NCBI RefSeq assembly: GCF_014697425.1
Contig: NZ_JACJRU010000005.1
Coordinates: 172,086 to 236,085, forward strand
Direction: 5' to 3'
Length of the DNA: 64,000 nt
From: Nostoc sp. FACHB-110
GTDB taxonomy: Bacteria; Cyanobacteriota; Cyanobacteriia; Cyanobacteriales; Nostocaceae
Shown here: piece after piece, positions 26,196 to 35,228 of the stretch
Position numbering within the stretch: the first letter of the stretch is position 1
Layout: each line of letters begins with the position of its first letter
The notes under the pieces: model-generated
Databases searched by the model: none
What the model was told of the DNA's origin: nothing
The model's input: the letters and a program-made list of their open reading frames with translations, nothing else
Program-made: the position numbers and the translations under genes

Positions 26196-26348
26196 AAGCA
26201 TATTGCCAGTCATCCAGAAGAATGGAATATTTTCATTAAACCTGCTTATGCTGCTAAAAAGTTTAGAGGTAGATTGGTACAGTATTCTGACAAAAGCAAT
26301 TGTAAATTTCCTGCTTTAAGAATTAGGAGTAGATTGATGAGAAAGTGA
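26196..26348 (+). pseudogene. Possible remnant of a short coding region
   Basis: A frame without a start codon reads IASHPEEWNIFIKPAY, then AAKKFRGRLVQYSD and FPALRIRSRLMRK, ending at TGA 26346-26348. It follows a TGA at 26193-26195. The residues look protein-like, and the GRLVQYSD and FPALR words suggest a decayed gene, but I do not recognise the family. It runs into the 3' end of the brnA-like gene on the other strand. Confidence 0.3.
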
Positions 26349-26627
26349 AGAGGAGAGGATATATTCTGTCAGAATTTGATTAATTAGTGCTTGATATCCC
26401 TGTTCACCAGCTTTCGCCTCGAAGTATTCCACGATAAACGCATCTAGTAAGAGATCGACACGCCGTTGACCTCGTTCAACAGGTTTTCCACCAACACGCA
26501 GCACAGCCCGCTTCATCTGCTCTTCAGTTACTTCTGGAATTTCCGAAAGATCAATGTCTTCATCTTGCATAGTATCAATTCGCTCCCAATCAGTCTGAGA
26601 GGCTTCGGAAGAAAATGATTTGCTCAC
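26316..26627 (-). CDS. brnA: BrnA-like antitoxin
   Basis: This 103-residue protein matches the BrnA antitoxin family: an acidic N-terminal half (DEDIDLSEIPEVTEEQ), then RGQRRVDLLLDAFIVEYFEA, KAGEQGYQALINQILTEYI and a short tail. The C-terminal part is a ribbon-helix-helix-like DNA-binding region that in known systems represses the operon together with BrnT. Its start lies inside the toxin gene (38-bp overlap), so the pair is translationally coupled, toxin first as usual. Confidence 0.8.
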   Translation of the reverse strand: MSKSFSSEASQTDWERIDTMQDEDIDLSEIPEVTEEQMKRAVLRVGGKPVERGQRRVDLLLDAFIVEYFEAKAGEQGYQALINQILTEYILSSSLSHQSTPNS

Positions 26628-26865
26628 GTTTAGTTCCCTCCCTCATTGAAATCACACGAATTTCATCTTGAGCTTCTGTATGAGCTATTACCACAACTCG
26701 CCCACGCAGCAGCCCCATTGTAATAAAACGCTGCTCTCCATAAGCATAACGCTCATCTTCAAAAGTAAAGATTGCACCTTCAAAAACTATATAAGCATCT
26801 ACAAAATCAAATCCGTGTTTGCTGATATTTGATTGCCGCTTATTTTCATCCCAAATGAACCGCAT
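26590..26865 (-). CDS. brnT: BrnT-like ribonuclease toxin
   Basis: This 91-residue protein matches BrnT, a RelE-fold ribonuclease toxin. It starts RFIWDENKRQSNISKHGFDF, the family signature (WDExKxxxNxxKHG). VFEGAIFTFEDERYAYGEQR and VVIAHTEAQDEIRVISMREG follow, ending with the usual Arg-rich helix, here TKREQIIFF. It is the first gene of a two-gene toxin-antitoxin operon. Cutting of mRNA under stress is known for the Brucella founder and is only inferred here. Confidence 0.85.
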   Translation of the reverse strand: MRFIWDENKRQSNISKHGFDFVDAYIVFEGAIFTFEDERYAYGEQRFITMGLLRGRVVVIAHTEAQDEIRVISMREGTKREQIIFFRSLSD

Positions 26866-26999
26866 CTGTTAACTACAAGCCACACAAAGCCTATTTGCCA
26901 AAAATTTGAGTAAATGTCATCATTGAAAATCACTATCTTAAGTGTGAAGTCCGAACTTCCTGTGAAAATCATACTCAGTCAAATAATCTATAGATGCTT

Positions 27000-28148
27000 T
27001 TAAGCTCCCCAGCTAAGATGTACAGGTCGCTGTGTTAAAACTTCCTTATAAAGTTCTTCTAGCTGGGTGATATTTTTATCCAATGTATAGCGTTCTAGAA
27101 CGCGATTTCTAGCTTTTTGTCCTAGCAGAGTTGTTAATTCTGGATGGTCTTGGCAAAGGGGTAAAAGGGTTCGTAATTGCGATCGCACTGTTTTAGTATT
27201 TAAAACAATACCTGCCCCTTTTTCTAATACTTCGCCATCTGCACCCACATCTGTAGCGATACAAGCAACTCCACAAGCCATTGCTTCTAGCAAAGACAAA
27301 GACAACCCCTCTACTAAAGAAGGCAAAATAAATACATCAGCCCCTCGCAATATTTCAACTCTTCTTTCTTCTTCTGCTACAAACCCTAACCAAATAATGC
27401 CGTATTCTGCTCCATAAAATGGCTCTAAAGAAGTTCTTAAAGGCCCATCACCTACAACTAATAATTTACTTCCAGAACCCATATCCGACTGTTTCCAAGC
27501 CCGAAGCAGTGGTTCTACATTTTTTTCTGGTGCTATTCGCCCTTGATAAACAAATAATCTTTCGGCTTTAAATTCTGTTTTAATTTGAGAATATCCAGGC
27601 GAATATTTAACTGTATCTACACCATTCGGAATAACAGCTATATTGGCTTTTCTGACACCCATGTTGGCTAATAATTCTCGCTGAATTTGGGAAAATACAA
27701 TCACGCGATCATAATTATCCAAAAAAGGTGCATACAATTGATACGCTAAAAGTTGTGTTCCTGATATTAGTTTTGCCCCTTTGCCTGCAAATGGTGTATG
27801 AAAAGTTGCCACCAGAGGCAAATTTAGCTGTTCACAAATTTCTGGTAGAAAAAAATCTAGGGGAGATAAAGTTAAAGAAGCATGAACTATATCAGGATTA
27901 ATTTCTCTTAAAGATTCAGTTAAAACTTTTGTTGCTTTGAGAGCCGGAATTGTGTAAACCTGAGATTTATAAATGAAAGGCAAAGATACTTCTTGAAATT
28001 TAGGCCAGTTATTGGGTTCAGGTTCTTCTTGAGCAAAGTGTAAAAAACTAACTTGATGTCCCCTATCGAGCAAAGCATTAGTAATTTCTCGGCTATAGGT
28101 GACATTGCCACAAAACGGTGATTTTTTTCCAATCCAGGCTATACGCAT
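27000..28148 (-). CDS. Glycosyltransferase family 4 protein
   Basis: The 382-residue protein is GT-B in layout. The N-terminal domain begins RIAWIGKKSPFCGNVTYSRE with the glycine-containing acceptor loop, and HFTPFAGKG-like ATFHTPFAGKGAKL follows. The C-terminal GT4 donor domain has IAVIPNGVDTVKYSPG, FVYQGRIAPEKNVEPLLRAW and the E-x7-E type SLVEGLSLSLLEAMACG. The substrate is unknown; a lipid or cell-surface glycan is likely. It stands alone, 340 bp from the MFS gene. Confidence 0.8.
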   Translation of the reverse strand: MRIAWIGKKSPFCGNVTYSREITNALLDRGHQVSFLHFAQEEPEPNNWPKFQEVSLPFIYKSQVYTIPALKATKVLTESLREINPDIVHASLTLSPLDFFLPEICEQLNLPLVATFHTPFAGKGAKLISGTQLLAYQLYAPFLDNYDRVIVFSQIQRELLANMGVRKANIAVIPNGVDTVKYSPGYSQIKTEFKAERLFVYQGRIAPEKNVEPLLRAWKQSDMGSGSKLLVVGDGPLRTSLEPFYGAEYGIIWLGFVAEEERRVEILRGADVFILPSLVEGLSLSLLEAMACGVACIATDVGADGEVLEKGAGIVLNTKTVRSQLRTLLPLCQDHPELTTLLGQKARNRVLERYTLDKNITQLEELYKEVLTQRPVHLSWGA

Positions 28149-28489
28149 TCTTTAAAGTTAGTTCTAAGAAAGCTAGTTTTATTGATTAGTTTTGCACCTT
28201 AGCTGTTTTATGTTTATCCTGACTTTATTTGGTGTTTTTGCTATTAAAAATACAGATACCAACCATTCTTGATGTTAGCTATGAACCAACAAAGAAAATG
28301 GATTCTCAGCTTAGTACATTTTACTGAAGAAGTGGTTAGTTAGCTCTTTAAATGCAACTTTTTTTGGGCAATGTCAGGGTTATTGCCAGCATTTAGGCAC
28401 TAAATTATTTGTGACCTAAGTTTACCACGAAATCAAAATCAATAATTTATGGTTGCCTTTCTTAAGTTATTAGTAATAACTTCTATTTG
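28149..28489. other. Gene-free gap of 341 bp
   Basis: AT-rich sequence lies between the start of the glycosyltransferase gene and the stop of the MFS gene (both minus strand). It should contain the glycosyltransferase promoter near 28150-28220. Only ORFs of about 20 codons are present and none looks coding. I see no repeat or clear hairpin. Confidence 0.5.
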
Positions 28490-30127
28490 TTACGAATACT
28501 TGCGAGAGTTATACCAAGTCAAGATACCACCAAAGAAGACGATCGCAGCTAATCCCAAAAATACCACCTTTAAACCGACAAAGGTTTCTGCTACACCAGC
28601 TAGTGCTAAAGGTAAAGATAATGCAATATTAATTACATTATTTTGTAACCCAAAGACTTTACCCCGCATTTCTGGTGGTGTTTCGGTTTGAATTGTGGTT
28701 TGCATCGGAATTCCCACTAATGCACCAAAAACGCCCAACATAGCTACCAACAACAAAACTAACCATAGTTGTGTTGTAAATAAAGATAGGCCAATTAAAG
28801 ATGCTGCCATCCCTAAACAACCAAACAAACCCAATTGAGAATAGGAGAAGCGTTGTCCAAACTGACCTAGGATTGTAGCTCCTGCTGCTATACCCACACC
28901 ACCTGCTGCTAGTAGAAACCCAAACTGAGAAGCTTTAAGGTTCGGAATAATTTCTGCCATCCGCACTGCTAAGACAGTTAATGCGGCAAAAACAGAAAAC
29001 AAAATAATCAGTCTGACTAAAGCGTTGCGGACGTGATGATTAGTTTTGAGGTAAGAAAAACCATCCTTTAAGTCTGAAAATACGTGGGGAAATTCCGTGT
29101 CAGGAGCGTGAGGTTTTTCGTGAGTCACTAACAGCATTAAGATTATGCCAGCGATCGCATAACTGCCGCCTACTAAAATTTCTTTACCTAAACTATTGTT
29201 ACCACCCAGTTGCGCCCAAATATCATCTGCAATTGCTAAAATCGGTTCACCAATGGCGAATCCAACAATCACCGATGCCATCATTGTTGTTGTATAAAGC
29301 GAGTTAGCAGAAAGTAAATGTTGTTCTTCCACCACCAAGGGAATTGCTGCTTGTTCTGCTGGGGCAAAAAACTGCGTTAGTGTGGAAACTAAAAATGTTA
29401 TCCCTAAAATAATTCCAAAACCTACTGGTAATACTCCCACAGGTTGCCAATCATGAGTCAACCACAGTAGAAAAGGAATTGCTAAAACTAAAATTCCCCG
29501 CCAAATATTTGTTGCTACCAAAACAGCTTTTTTCGACCATCGATCAACAAAAACACCCGCAACAGAACCAAACAATACTGCTGGGATTGTAAAAGCCATC
29601 ATCAAAGCCGATACCCAACCACTAATACTTTGACTTCCTGCTTGGAAGTGAGCATTAATTAAAGCAATCATTAATACTAAATAAACTTTATCCGCCAATT
29701 GGCAAAAAACTTGGCCACCCCAAAGTGCTAAAAAATTAGGGTTTTTCAAAACAGGTAAAAATCCCTGTTGTTGCGAATCATCCAAATTTTTTGCACCACC
29801 AGAACCATTTAATTCGACTTTTTCTGAGGCAGAGTCTACTGGCAAATGATTACCATTGTTGCTTTTTTCAGCGTTAGTTAATCCACTGTGCTTTTGTTCG
29901 GCGGATTGATTAGGAATATCAGTTTTGGAATTTTCTGATGTCCATTGCTTAATATTTAACGAAGTATCTGGTTTTGATATTTCGTGATTATGAATTGGGC
30001 TATTTGTAGAAGTAGAAACTGCTTTTAAATGATTATTACCTGTAGGAGATGGTGGCCTATTTTGTTGTTTGGTATTACTTGGCGATAAAGGCAGAATTTT
30101 TCTATCCAAATTAGATGGTTGCATCAT
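28490..30127 (-). CDS. MFS transporter with long polar N-terminal extension
   Basis: The protein has about 545 residues. The first 115 or so are hydrophilic and rich in Ser, Asn and Pro (for example [19 protein letters not shown]). Twelve-helix MFS sequence follows, beginning [20 protein letters not shown], with loop-2/3 signature [15 protein letters not shown] and further helices to the end. I start at the ATG pair 30125-30127 / 30122-30124, which overlaps the recO stop. The longer frame to 30151 lies wholly inside recO. The substrate cannot be told; such proteins resemble MFS exporters next to cyanobacterial recO. Confidence 0.75.
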   Translation of the reverse strand: MMQPSNLDRKILPLSPSNTKQQNRPPSPTGNNHLKAVSTSTNSPIHNHEISKPDTSLNIKQWTSENSKTDIPNQSAEQKHSGLTNAEKSNNGNHLPVDSASEKVELNGSGGAKNLDDSQQQGFLPVLKNPNFLALWGGQVFCQLADKVYLVLMIALINAHFQAGSQSISGWVSALMMAFTIPAVLFGSVAGVFVDRWSKKAVLVATNIWRGILVLAIPFLLWLTHDWQPVGVLPVGFGIILGITFLVSTLTQFFAPAEQAAIPLVVEEQHLLSANSLYTTTMMASVIVGFAIGEPILAIADDIWAQLGGNNSLGKEILVGGSYAIAGIILMLLVTHEKPHAPDTEFPHVFSDLKDGFSYLKTNHHVRNALVRLIILFSVFAALTVLAVRMAEIIPNLKASQFGFLLAAGGVGIAAGATILGQFGQRFSYSQLGLFGCLGMAASLIGLSLFTTQLWLVLLLVAMLGVFGALVGIPMQTTIQTETPPEMRGKVFGLQNNVINIALSLPLALAGVAETFVGLKVVFLGLAAIVFFGGILTWYNSRKYS

Positions 30128-31022
30128 GGTTGGCAGCAAAATAAGAGTCAATCAGGGTAGCGGAGCGAATAGAGTGGCCTAAATGATACTGAGCATACTG
30201 GCGCAAAATTTGCTCAATAGATAACCAGCCATTATCTCTAATTACATCAATTTGCATTATCTCTGGTTGTGAGAGCTGTTGGAGCATAGCAAATTCTCTA
30301 GCATTCAAGCGACCAGAAATTACGGGAAGTTCCTGGCGATGAATCACAGTCTCGTAACTGGAGATAGAAGAATTTGGGGATGAAGAAGTCTGAGGATTTT
30401 CTTTATTTTCCCATCTTTCTATCTCTCTTTGTTTGCGTAAACGTTCCCAAGCTTCTAAGCAAATTGCTCCACCACTGGGAACACTAAATCCCACTTGCCA
30501 GTTTGGGTTTGTCAAGTTTGGTGCGAGGGAACGCTGAGTCAGACAGCATTTATGGATTTCTGGCGTTAGCCCTGCCAATGTTAACAGCTGAAATACCCCG
30601 TGAGCTAAATAAGCATAAATACTTGATGCGTCTGTTTTAGGCAATGTTTCCAAACGCTCAAGCTGATCGTTGAGTAGATGATAGAGTTCTTCTTGGGGTT
30701 GTTCGCTTAAAGCCTGACAAAGTACTATTTCTGCCAGATATTGAGCAGCAGCCAACTTTCCTAAATCTTTAGCTAAACCGGGATATGTTTTTAATGTTTG
30801 GGCTTGGGTAATTTTATCAAGCGATCGCCCCTTAGCAATCAATAGCTGATTCACTACAAACATTCCACTTCTGCCACCAAGGCTAGAGTTGTGCTTCCGC
30901 GCCCCAGGTGCTACTGCCCGAATCAGACCAAACTCTTGTGTTAAAACAGTCACTATTTTGTCTGACTCTCCTAGTACCTGGGTTTTAAGATTAATTCCAG
31001 TTGCTTTATAGGTTCTGTTCAT
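30111..31022 (-). CDS. recO: DNA repair protein RecO
   Basis: RecO works with RecR/RecF to load RecA on SSB-coated gaps. The 303-residue protein has the N-terminal OB fold ([20 protein letters not shown], then [16 protein letters not shown]) with the usual KxxKxxLxGxL region replaced by [18 protein letters not shown] helical domain with [15 protein letters not shown] and a pair of cysteines (HKCCLTQ) follows. The C-terminus extends to [20 protein letters not shown]. It overlaps the MFS start. Confidence 0.92.
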   Translation of the reverse strand: MNRTYKATGINLKTQVLGESDKIVTVLTQEFGLIRAVAPGARKHNSSLGGRSGMFVVNQLLIAKGRSLDKITQAQTLKTYPGLAKDLGKLAAAQYLAEIVLCQALSEQPQEELYHLLNDQLERLETLPKTDASSIYAYLAHGVFQLLTLAGLTPEIHKCCLTQRSLAPNLTNPNWQVGFSVPSGGAICLEAWERLRKQREIERWENKENPQTSSSPNSSISSYETVIHRQELPVISGRLNAREFAMLQQLSQPEIMQIDVIRDNGWLSIEQILRQYAQYHLGHSIRSATLIDSYFAANHDATI

Positions 31023-31136
31023 TAGTCATGGTCATTAGTCATTGTTCGTTAGTCATTGCTCATTAGTCATTGCTCATTAGTCATTACATAAAGACAAAGA
31101 ACAAATGACAAAGAACAAATGACAAAAAACAAATAA
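31023..31136 (-). repeat. STRR spacer between recO and deoC
   Basis: A tandem array has a unit of about 16 bp, TAGTCATTGCTCAT, in roughly four copies (about 31024-31086). It is followed by the complementary-type words AAAGACAAAGAACAAATGAC and AAAGAACAAATGAC. It is the longest uninterrupted example of the TAGTCATT family in the window. Confidence 0.75.
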
Positions 31137-31832
31137 CTATTCCTTTTTATCCAGGTTATCGCGCTGACGGATCAAATCGATACCGCGAGACGTGCCTAAT
31201 CTAGTAGCACCCGCTTGGATTAAGTCTAATGCCTGTTCGTAAGTCCGAATACCCCCTGAAGCCTTAATTCCTATACTTTCACGGACAATTTCTTTCAAAA
31301 GGCGGATATCGGCTACTGTCGCTCCACCATTTAAACCGGTACTAGTCTTGATGAAGGCTGCGCCTGCATCCATACATAGTTCTGTTGCTAGTTTTTTTTC
31401 TGCATCTGTCAGCAAGCTAGTTTCTAGAATTACCTTGACTATTTGCCCAGTTTCTTCACAAATCTCAGCAATTTCTCGGTGAACTTCCTCGGTTTTGCCA
31501 AACTTTAGCCAGCCTAAGTTAAGTACTACATCTAACTCAGTTGCTCCGTTTTCTACAGCTTCTTGAGCCTCATACAACTTGACAGATGAAGTTGTAGCCC
31601 CAGTTGGAAAGCCGATGACTGTACAAACTTTGGGATTTTTGCCGTGGAGGATTTCTGCTGCTTGCTTGACGTAAGTAGGGTAAATGCAAACTGACGCAAA
31701 ATTATATCTGTATGCTTGTTCACACCATTGCTCAACCTGCTCTGGAGTAGCCATAGGCGTTAGCAGGGCGTGATCGATAAATGGCGCAATATCAATATCT
31801 GGATAGTCTGCTGCCATTGAGTATTCTGCCAA
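31137..31832 (-). CDS. deoC: Deoxyribose-phosphate aldolase
   Basis: DeoC splits 2-deoxyribose-5-phosphate to glyceraldehyde-3-phosphate and acetaldehyde. The 231-residue TIM-barrel protein shows [19 protein letters not shown], the [15 protein letters not shown] strand, the Schiff-base lysine in [16 protein letters not shown] and the second lysine in [16 protein letters not shown] start at the second Met (MAADYPD) is equally possible. It is separated from recO by the repeat spacer. Confidence 0.95.
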   Translation of the reverse strand: MAEYSMAADYPDIDIAPFIDHALLTPMATPEQVEQWCEQAYRYNFASVCIYPTYVKQAAEILHGKNPKVCTVIGFPTGATTSSVKLYEAQEAVENGATELDVVLNLGWLKFGKTEEVHREIAEICEETGQIVKVILETSLLTDAEKKLATELCMDAGAAFIKTSTGLNGGATVADIRLLKEIVRESIGIKASGGIRTYEQALDLIQAGATRLGTSRGIDLIRQRDNLDKKE

Positions 31833-32015
31833 TAAAGTATTATTAAAATTTATAAAAAAATAAGTCGTTTCTTATATATTAAAGCATATTCATGGCATTT
31901 GAACGCAAAAATCAGCGAGATGGATAGGTTAATATTAAATGAATTTTGAGTTTATTTAATAAATATAACGAACTTAATAGATATCATTAGCCCTCATCGG
32001 GCAATACTCACAAGT

Positions 32016-33137
32016 TTAATCTTCGTTAATGCTTAAAAAGTCGATAATAGTTTGAGCCAGTGCTTGAGATGCTAAATACGGCACACCGTTACCAATAGTT
32101 TTAAACATATTAGTCAAAGACATATTTTCTGGAAGCACAAAATTTTCCGGTAAAGATTGTATGGCTAAAGCTTCGGCTACCGATATTCGCCTGATTTTAT
32201 ACGGATGTAAATGAACTTCGTTATTTCCATAGCAAGCGGTAGGAGAGTAACGCCATCGATGTAGACGCTTAAAAGACTTTTTAGAAGTATCTCCTTCATC
32301 TATCAATGCAAATTTATGAATACCTGCCCTTGGTTGAAAATAATGTTCAGCATTAGGATGGTTATAAACACTATTTTTCCTAAACCAGTGTTCAACCGTT
32401 AGTTGATCAGGAATATTATGAGGACATGGCAGGAAAGAATTTTCTTGAAATAAATTACATTTAGGCCAAGAATAGTTAAAAGTTGCTTCTTTAAAGTATA
32501 AAATCTGTTTTTGCCAATCAACAGGATGTTGAATTCCAATGTCATTAATAAAATTTTTATAAAAACCTATAAGAATAATTCTTTCTCTATCCTGTGGTAC
32601 ACCGTATTCAATAGTATTAATTAATTTTTCTGTCAGAATATAACCAGATTGCTGTAACTTCCTTTTTAAAGATTCAAAAAACAAACGATGTTTTTTTGTC
32701 TGCCATAAGCCTTTAACGTTTTCAAATAAAAAGAAATCAGGCAAAATTTGACAAATTAATGCAATATAAGCAGCCGACAGTTTACCATTATCTCCTAAGT
32801 GTCCTTTGTTCTTGCCTCCAGTAGAAAAATCAGGACATGGTGGCCCGCCAATAAAACCAACGATTTTACCCACCTGCCGACATTCTTTGACTAGTTCTAA
32901 CAGATATTTTGCTTGAACTGTTTCGACTAATTTACTTACATCTGCGGCTTCTCCAAAATGATAGCCGTATTCTGGTGATGGCAATTTCAGCAATTCTCTA
33001 GAATAACGGTATGCTTCTATGAATGGGGCAAAAATTTCATTAACGTAAACAATATTAAAACCACTAGTTTCAAAACCTAAATCCAGAAAACCTGCACCAG
33101 CAAAAAAGGAAAAAATGCCAGCGTTTATCTTTGTCAT
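32016..33137 (-). CDS. DNA (cytosine-5) methyltransferase, orphan
   Basis: The 373-residue enzyme shows the ordered m5C motifs: I FAGAGFLDLGFE (12-23), IV GGPPCPDFSTGGKNKG with catalytic C101, VI FENVKG (138-143), VIII PQDRERIILIG (181-191), and C-terminal IX/X GDTSKKSFKRLHRWRYSPTA with the late FKTIGNGVPYLASQALAQTI. The target-recognition region is residues 200-300. No restriction-endonuclease gene is adjacent: neighbours are deoC and a GTPase gene. So it is an orphan, either epigenetic or a leftover of a restriction system. The PD-(D/E)XK gene at 34704 belongs to a homing family and is not a good partner. Confidence 0.9.
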   Translation of the reverse strand: MTKINAGIFSFFAGAGFLDLGFETSGFNIVYVNEIFAPFIEAYRYSRELLKLPSPEYGYHFGEAADVSKLVETVQAKYLLELVKECRQVGKIVGFIGGPPCPDFSTGGKNKGHLGDNGKLSAAYIALICQILPDFFLFENVKGLWQTKKHRLFFESLKRKLQQSGYILTEKLINTIEYGVPQDRERIILIGFYKNFINDIGIQHPVDWQKQILYFKEATFNYSWPKCNLFQENSFLPCPHNIPDQLTVEHWFRKNSVYNHPNAEHYFQPRAGIHKFALIDEGDTSKKSFKRLHRWRYSPTACYGNNEVHLHPYKIRRISVAEALAIQSLPENFVLPENMSLTNMFKTIGNGVPYLASQALAQTIIDFLSINED

Positions 33138-33206
33138 TGCTTGTGATTTTCCGTGTCACAAGGAGGCGCAAAGAAAATATTAGTAACTTTGCGCCTTCAT
33201 TTGAAA

Positions 33207-34643
33207 TTAACCAATCAGTTCAACTTGCTGTGTTTGTGGCAATAAACGCTTCACACCTTGCTGAACAAAACCTTGCAAAAATGCCATCTGTTGATTTTGC
33301 TGAAACACTTTTTGTAAGGTTTGACGCAATTTGTCGAGATTTAAAGCATTGCCTGAATCTAATGCTATTTCTTGCTGCTCAAAATACTCAACTAAACTCA
33401 ACCCTGCCACTCTCGTGAGATAAGCAGCACTCACACCTTGCACTAAACCACCAGCAACAAATGTGATGGCATTACTTTTAAGCACAGTGCCAACGGCTTT
33501 AGTAGAAAGTTCTACTAACCCTAGCTTTAACATTAAACTGCCCATTGTTCCGGCTACAGTTTGTGCTTGTTCTAGAGATAGTTTTTGCTGATAGATATTG
33601 CCTAAGTCGATGACCATTTGGGCGTTTATTGCCGCAGTTGCCAGTATATCTAATGCTGGTACAGGGTTAGCAAAAGCTGTAGCCGCAGCTATCCATTGAT
33701 ATTGTTCAATAACTGGAGTAGCGCGATCGCGTCTAATTTTGTTCAACCAATTTTTCGCCTCAGCTTTTAAAGCCAAAGCTTTTCTCATAGTAGTTGTCCA
33801 GACTAAATTTTGACCTTGTTGTGCCAAAACTGCACTTAATTGCTGCGTTAGTTGGGCAATATCTGGTGCTGGCTGTTCTAACCATTCTTGTACAGTACCA
33901 TCAGCCTCATATTTGCGTACTTTAATCGGAACAGGGGATACAGCAGTCGCAACTACATTCCCAGGCATTCTTTGTTGTAAGGACAGCAACACGCTAGCAC
34001 GTTCATCAGCTAAATACTGGTCTTGTTTGTTAAAAACCAGAATTGTCGATTGATTTGCTGCCTTTAATTGTTGTAAGGTTTGGAATTCTGTATCCGTCAA
34101 GTCACCGTTTGTGAGAAACAAAACAACATCAGATTTGGAGATTTCTGCCAAAACGGCTACATCGGACTTGTCTGTGGTTTCTCTAAATAAAGGTGCTGTC
34201 TCTTGCAAGTTGAATTTTCCTGGCGAACCATTAGAGTTCAGCACTTCAATTAAAGTGCTTTTACCCACACCTTTAGCACCAGTCACAGCAATTTTAATTT
34301 CTTGCCTATCTAACTCCGAGAATAACTGTGCTAATTGTTCCCGCAGTGTAGCTAAGGAGGAATGATTTTCGGCTTCTTTAGCCAGTTGGTTAATGACTGT
34401 TTCGGATGCGGCGATCGCTTTTTGGGCGGTTGCGCGATCTACAGGTGTACAATCTACTTGTTCCCAGCTGGCTTTTGGGCGATTTTTCTGCCATAACCAC
34501 AAGCCACCACCAACCGCTAGGCTACTAAATAAACCAAATTCACCTAGCTGTAATATGGAATCATGCCAACTTTGTAGTATCCAAAGGGAAAAGGAAAGAC
34601 CTAATCCTCCCACTAAAATTGGTCGTTCTAACTTCACAACCAT
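33207..34643 (-). CDS. DUF697-type membrane-associated GTPase
   Basis: The 478-residue protein has an N-terminal membrane segment (VGGLGLSFSLWILQSW, then FSSLAVGGGLWLW), a coiled region, and a GTPase domain with P-loop GAKGVGKST (about 122-130) and G4 NKQD (about 205). The C-terminal half is hydrophobic and helical (ATAFANPVPALDILATAAIN, AQTVAGTMGSLMLKLGLVEL), like the DUF697 domain. Such proteins are widespread in cyanobacteria, with unknown cargo. It is on the same strand as the methyltransferase gene (69 bp) and the endonuclease gene (60 bp). Confidence 0.75.
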   Translation of the reverse strand: MVVKLERPILVGGLGLSFSLWILQSWHDSILQLGEFGLFSSLAVGGGLWLWQKNRPKASWEQVDCTPVDRATAQKAIAASETVINQLAKEAENHSSLATLREQLAQLFSELDRQEIKIAVTGAKGVGKSTLIEVLNSNGSPGKFNLQETAPLFRETTDKSDVAVLAEISKSDVVLFLTNGDLTDTEFQTLQQLKAANQSTILVFNKQDQYLADERASVLLSLQQRMPGNVVATAVSPVPIKVRKYEADGTVQEWLEQPAPDIAQLTQQLSAVLAQQGQNLVWTTTMRKALALKAEAKNWLNKIRRDRATPVIEQYQWIAAATAFANPVPALDILATAAINAQMVIDLGNIYQQKLSLEQAQTVAGTMGSLMLKLGLVELSTKAVGTVLKSNAITFVAGGLVQGVSAAYLTRVAGLSLVEYFEQQEIALDSGNALNLDKLRQTLQKVFQQNQQMAFLQGFVQQGVKRLLPQTQQVELIG

Positions 34644-34703
34644 TATTCTCCGCGCTTTTTGGCAGGTTTTATTTCAGAATAGATCAAAACCTTGCTTTGG
34701 GAA

Positions 34704-35165
34704 TCAGACAGACGAAGATACACAATTTTCTTTACCTAAGGATGCTTGTAAGATTAACCCCCAAGCATCGCGGTATGGTGCAGAACGAGGTTTACGCTGT
34801 CGTTTTTCAGCCTCAACAAGATGGATTTCGCTACCATATCCTATAAACACATCTACCGGGAAGACATAAAACAAGTCGAGTTGCTCTACATACACTAGAG
34901 CAAAATCAAAGTCAGTTGGCTTGTATGCTTCTCTAAGCATAAGCCGCAGATTTGTTTTAGTCCGACGGTTATCTACGACATAATTACCAGAAGACTCTGC
35001 TAACCAAGCGTATTTAACTTGGATTTTGATTAAGTTTCCCCCTATGTCAAATACTAAATCGTAACGTAGGCGATCGCCAACTGGTCTTAACACTCCCCAC
35101 CCACGCTTAAGAGCATGAAAAACAGCTGCTTGCTCTGCTATATCACCCTTGAGCTTTGTATCCAT
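34704..35165 (-). CDS. I-Ssp6803I-like PD-(D/E)XK homing endonuclease, outside its intron
   Basis: The 153-residue protein closely resembles, from memory, the endonuclease I-Ssp6803I, which in Synechocystis is encoded inside the tRNA-fMet group I intron and cuts intronless tRNA-fMet genes. Visible site residues are E11 (KGDIAEQ), D36 (RLRYDLVFD) and Q49-x-K51 (IKIQVKYAW). Other family blocks are NYVVDNRRTKTN, LFYVFPVDVFIGYGSEIHLV and KRQRKPRSAPYRDAWGLIL. The gene begins 63 bp after the 3' end of the intron-bearing tRNA-fMet, separated by a terminator. The intron itself is intact and lacks an ORF. No frameshift is seen. Confidence 0.85.
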   Translation of the reverse strand: MDTKLKGDIAEQAAVFHALKRGWGVLRPVGDRLRYDLVFDIGGNLIKIQVKYAWLAESSGNYVVDNRRTKTNLRLMLREAYKPTDFDFALVYVEQLDLFYVFPVDVFIGYGSEIHLVEAEKRQRKPRSAPYRDAWGLILQASLGKENCVSSSV

Positions 35166-35186
35166 TTATCAATACCTACCAAAAAC

Positions 35187-35218
35187 AAAACCCTGTAGTT
35201 TTTAGCCTACAGGGTTTT
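35187..35218 (-). terminator. Bidirectional terminator between tRNA-fMet and the endonuclease gene
   Basis: A perfect 12-bp inverted repeat (35187-35198 with 35207-35218; AAAACCCTGTAG and its complement) has an 8-nt loop and flanking A/T tracts on both sides. On the minus strand it follows the tRNA by 11 nt and ends in U-rich sequence. The endonuclease start codon lies only 21 bp beyond it, so that gene either uses readthrough or a promoter overlapping the hairpin. Confidence 0.8.
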
Positions 35219-35228
35219 ATTTTTAATT

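Noticed and set aside
31023..31136. Possible CRISPR array
   Set aside because: Tandem units of about 16 bp abut one another and have no spacers.
32016..35165. Methyltransferase plus PD-(D/E)XK gene as a restriction-modification pair
   Set aside because: The nuclease matches the I-Ssp6803I homing family beside its tRNA target, and a GTPase gene lies between the two.
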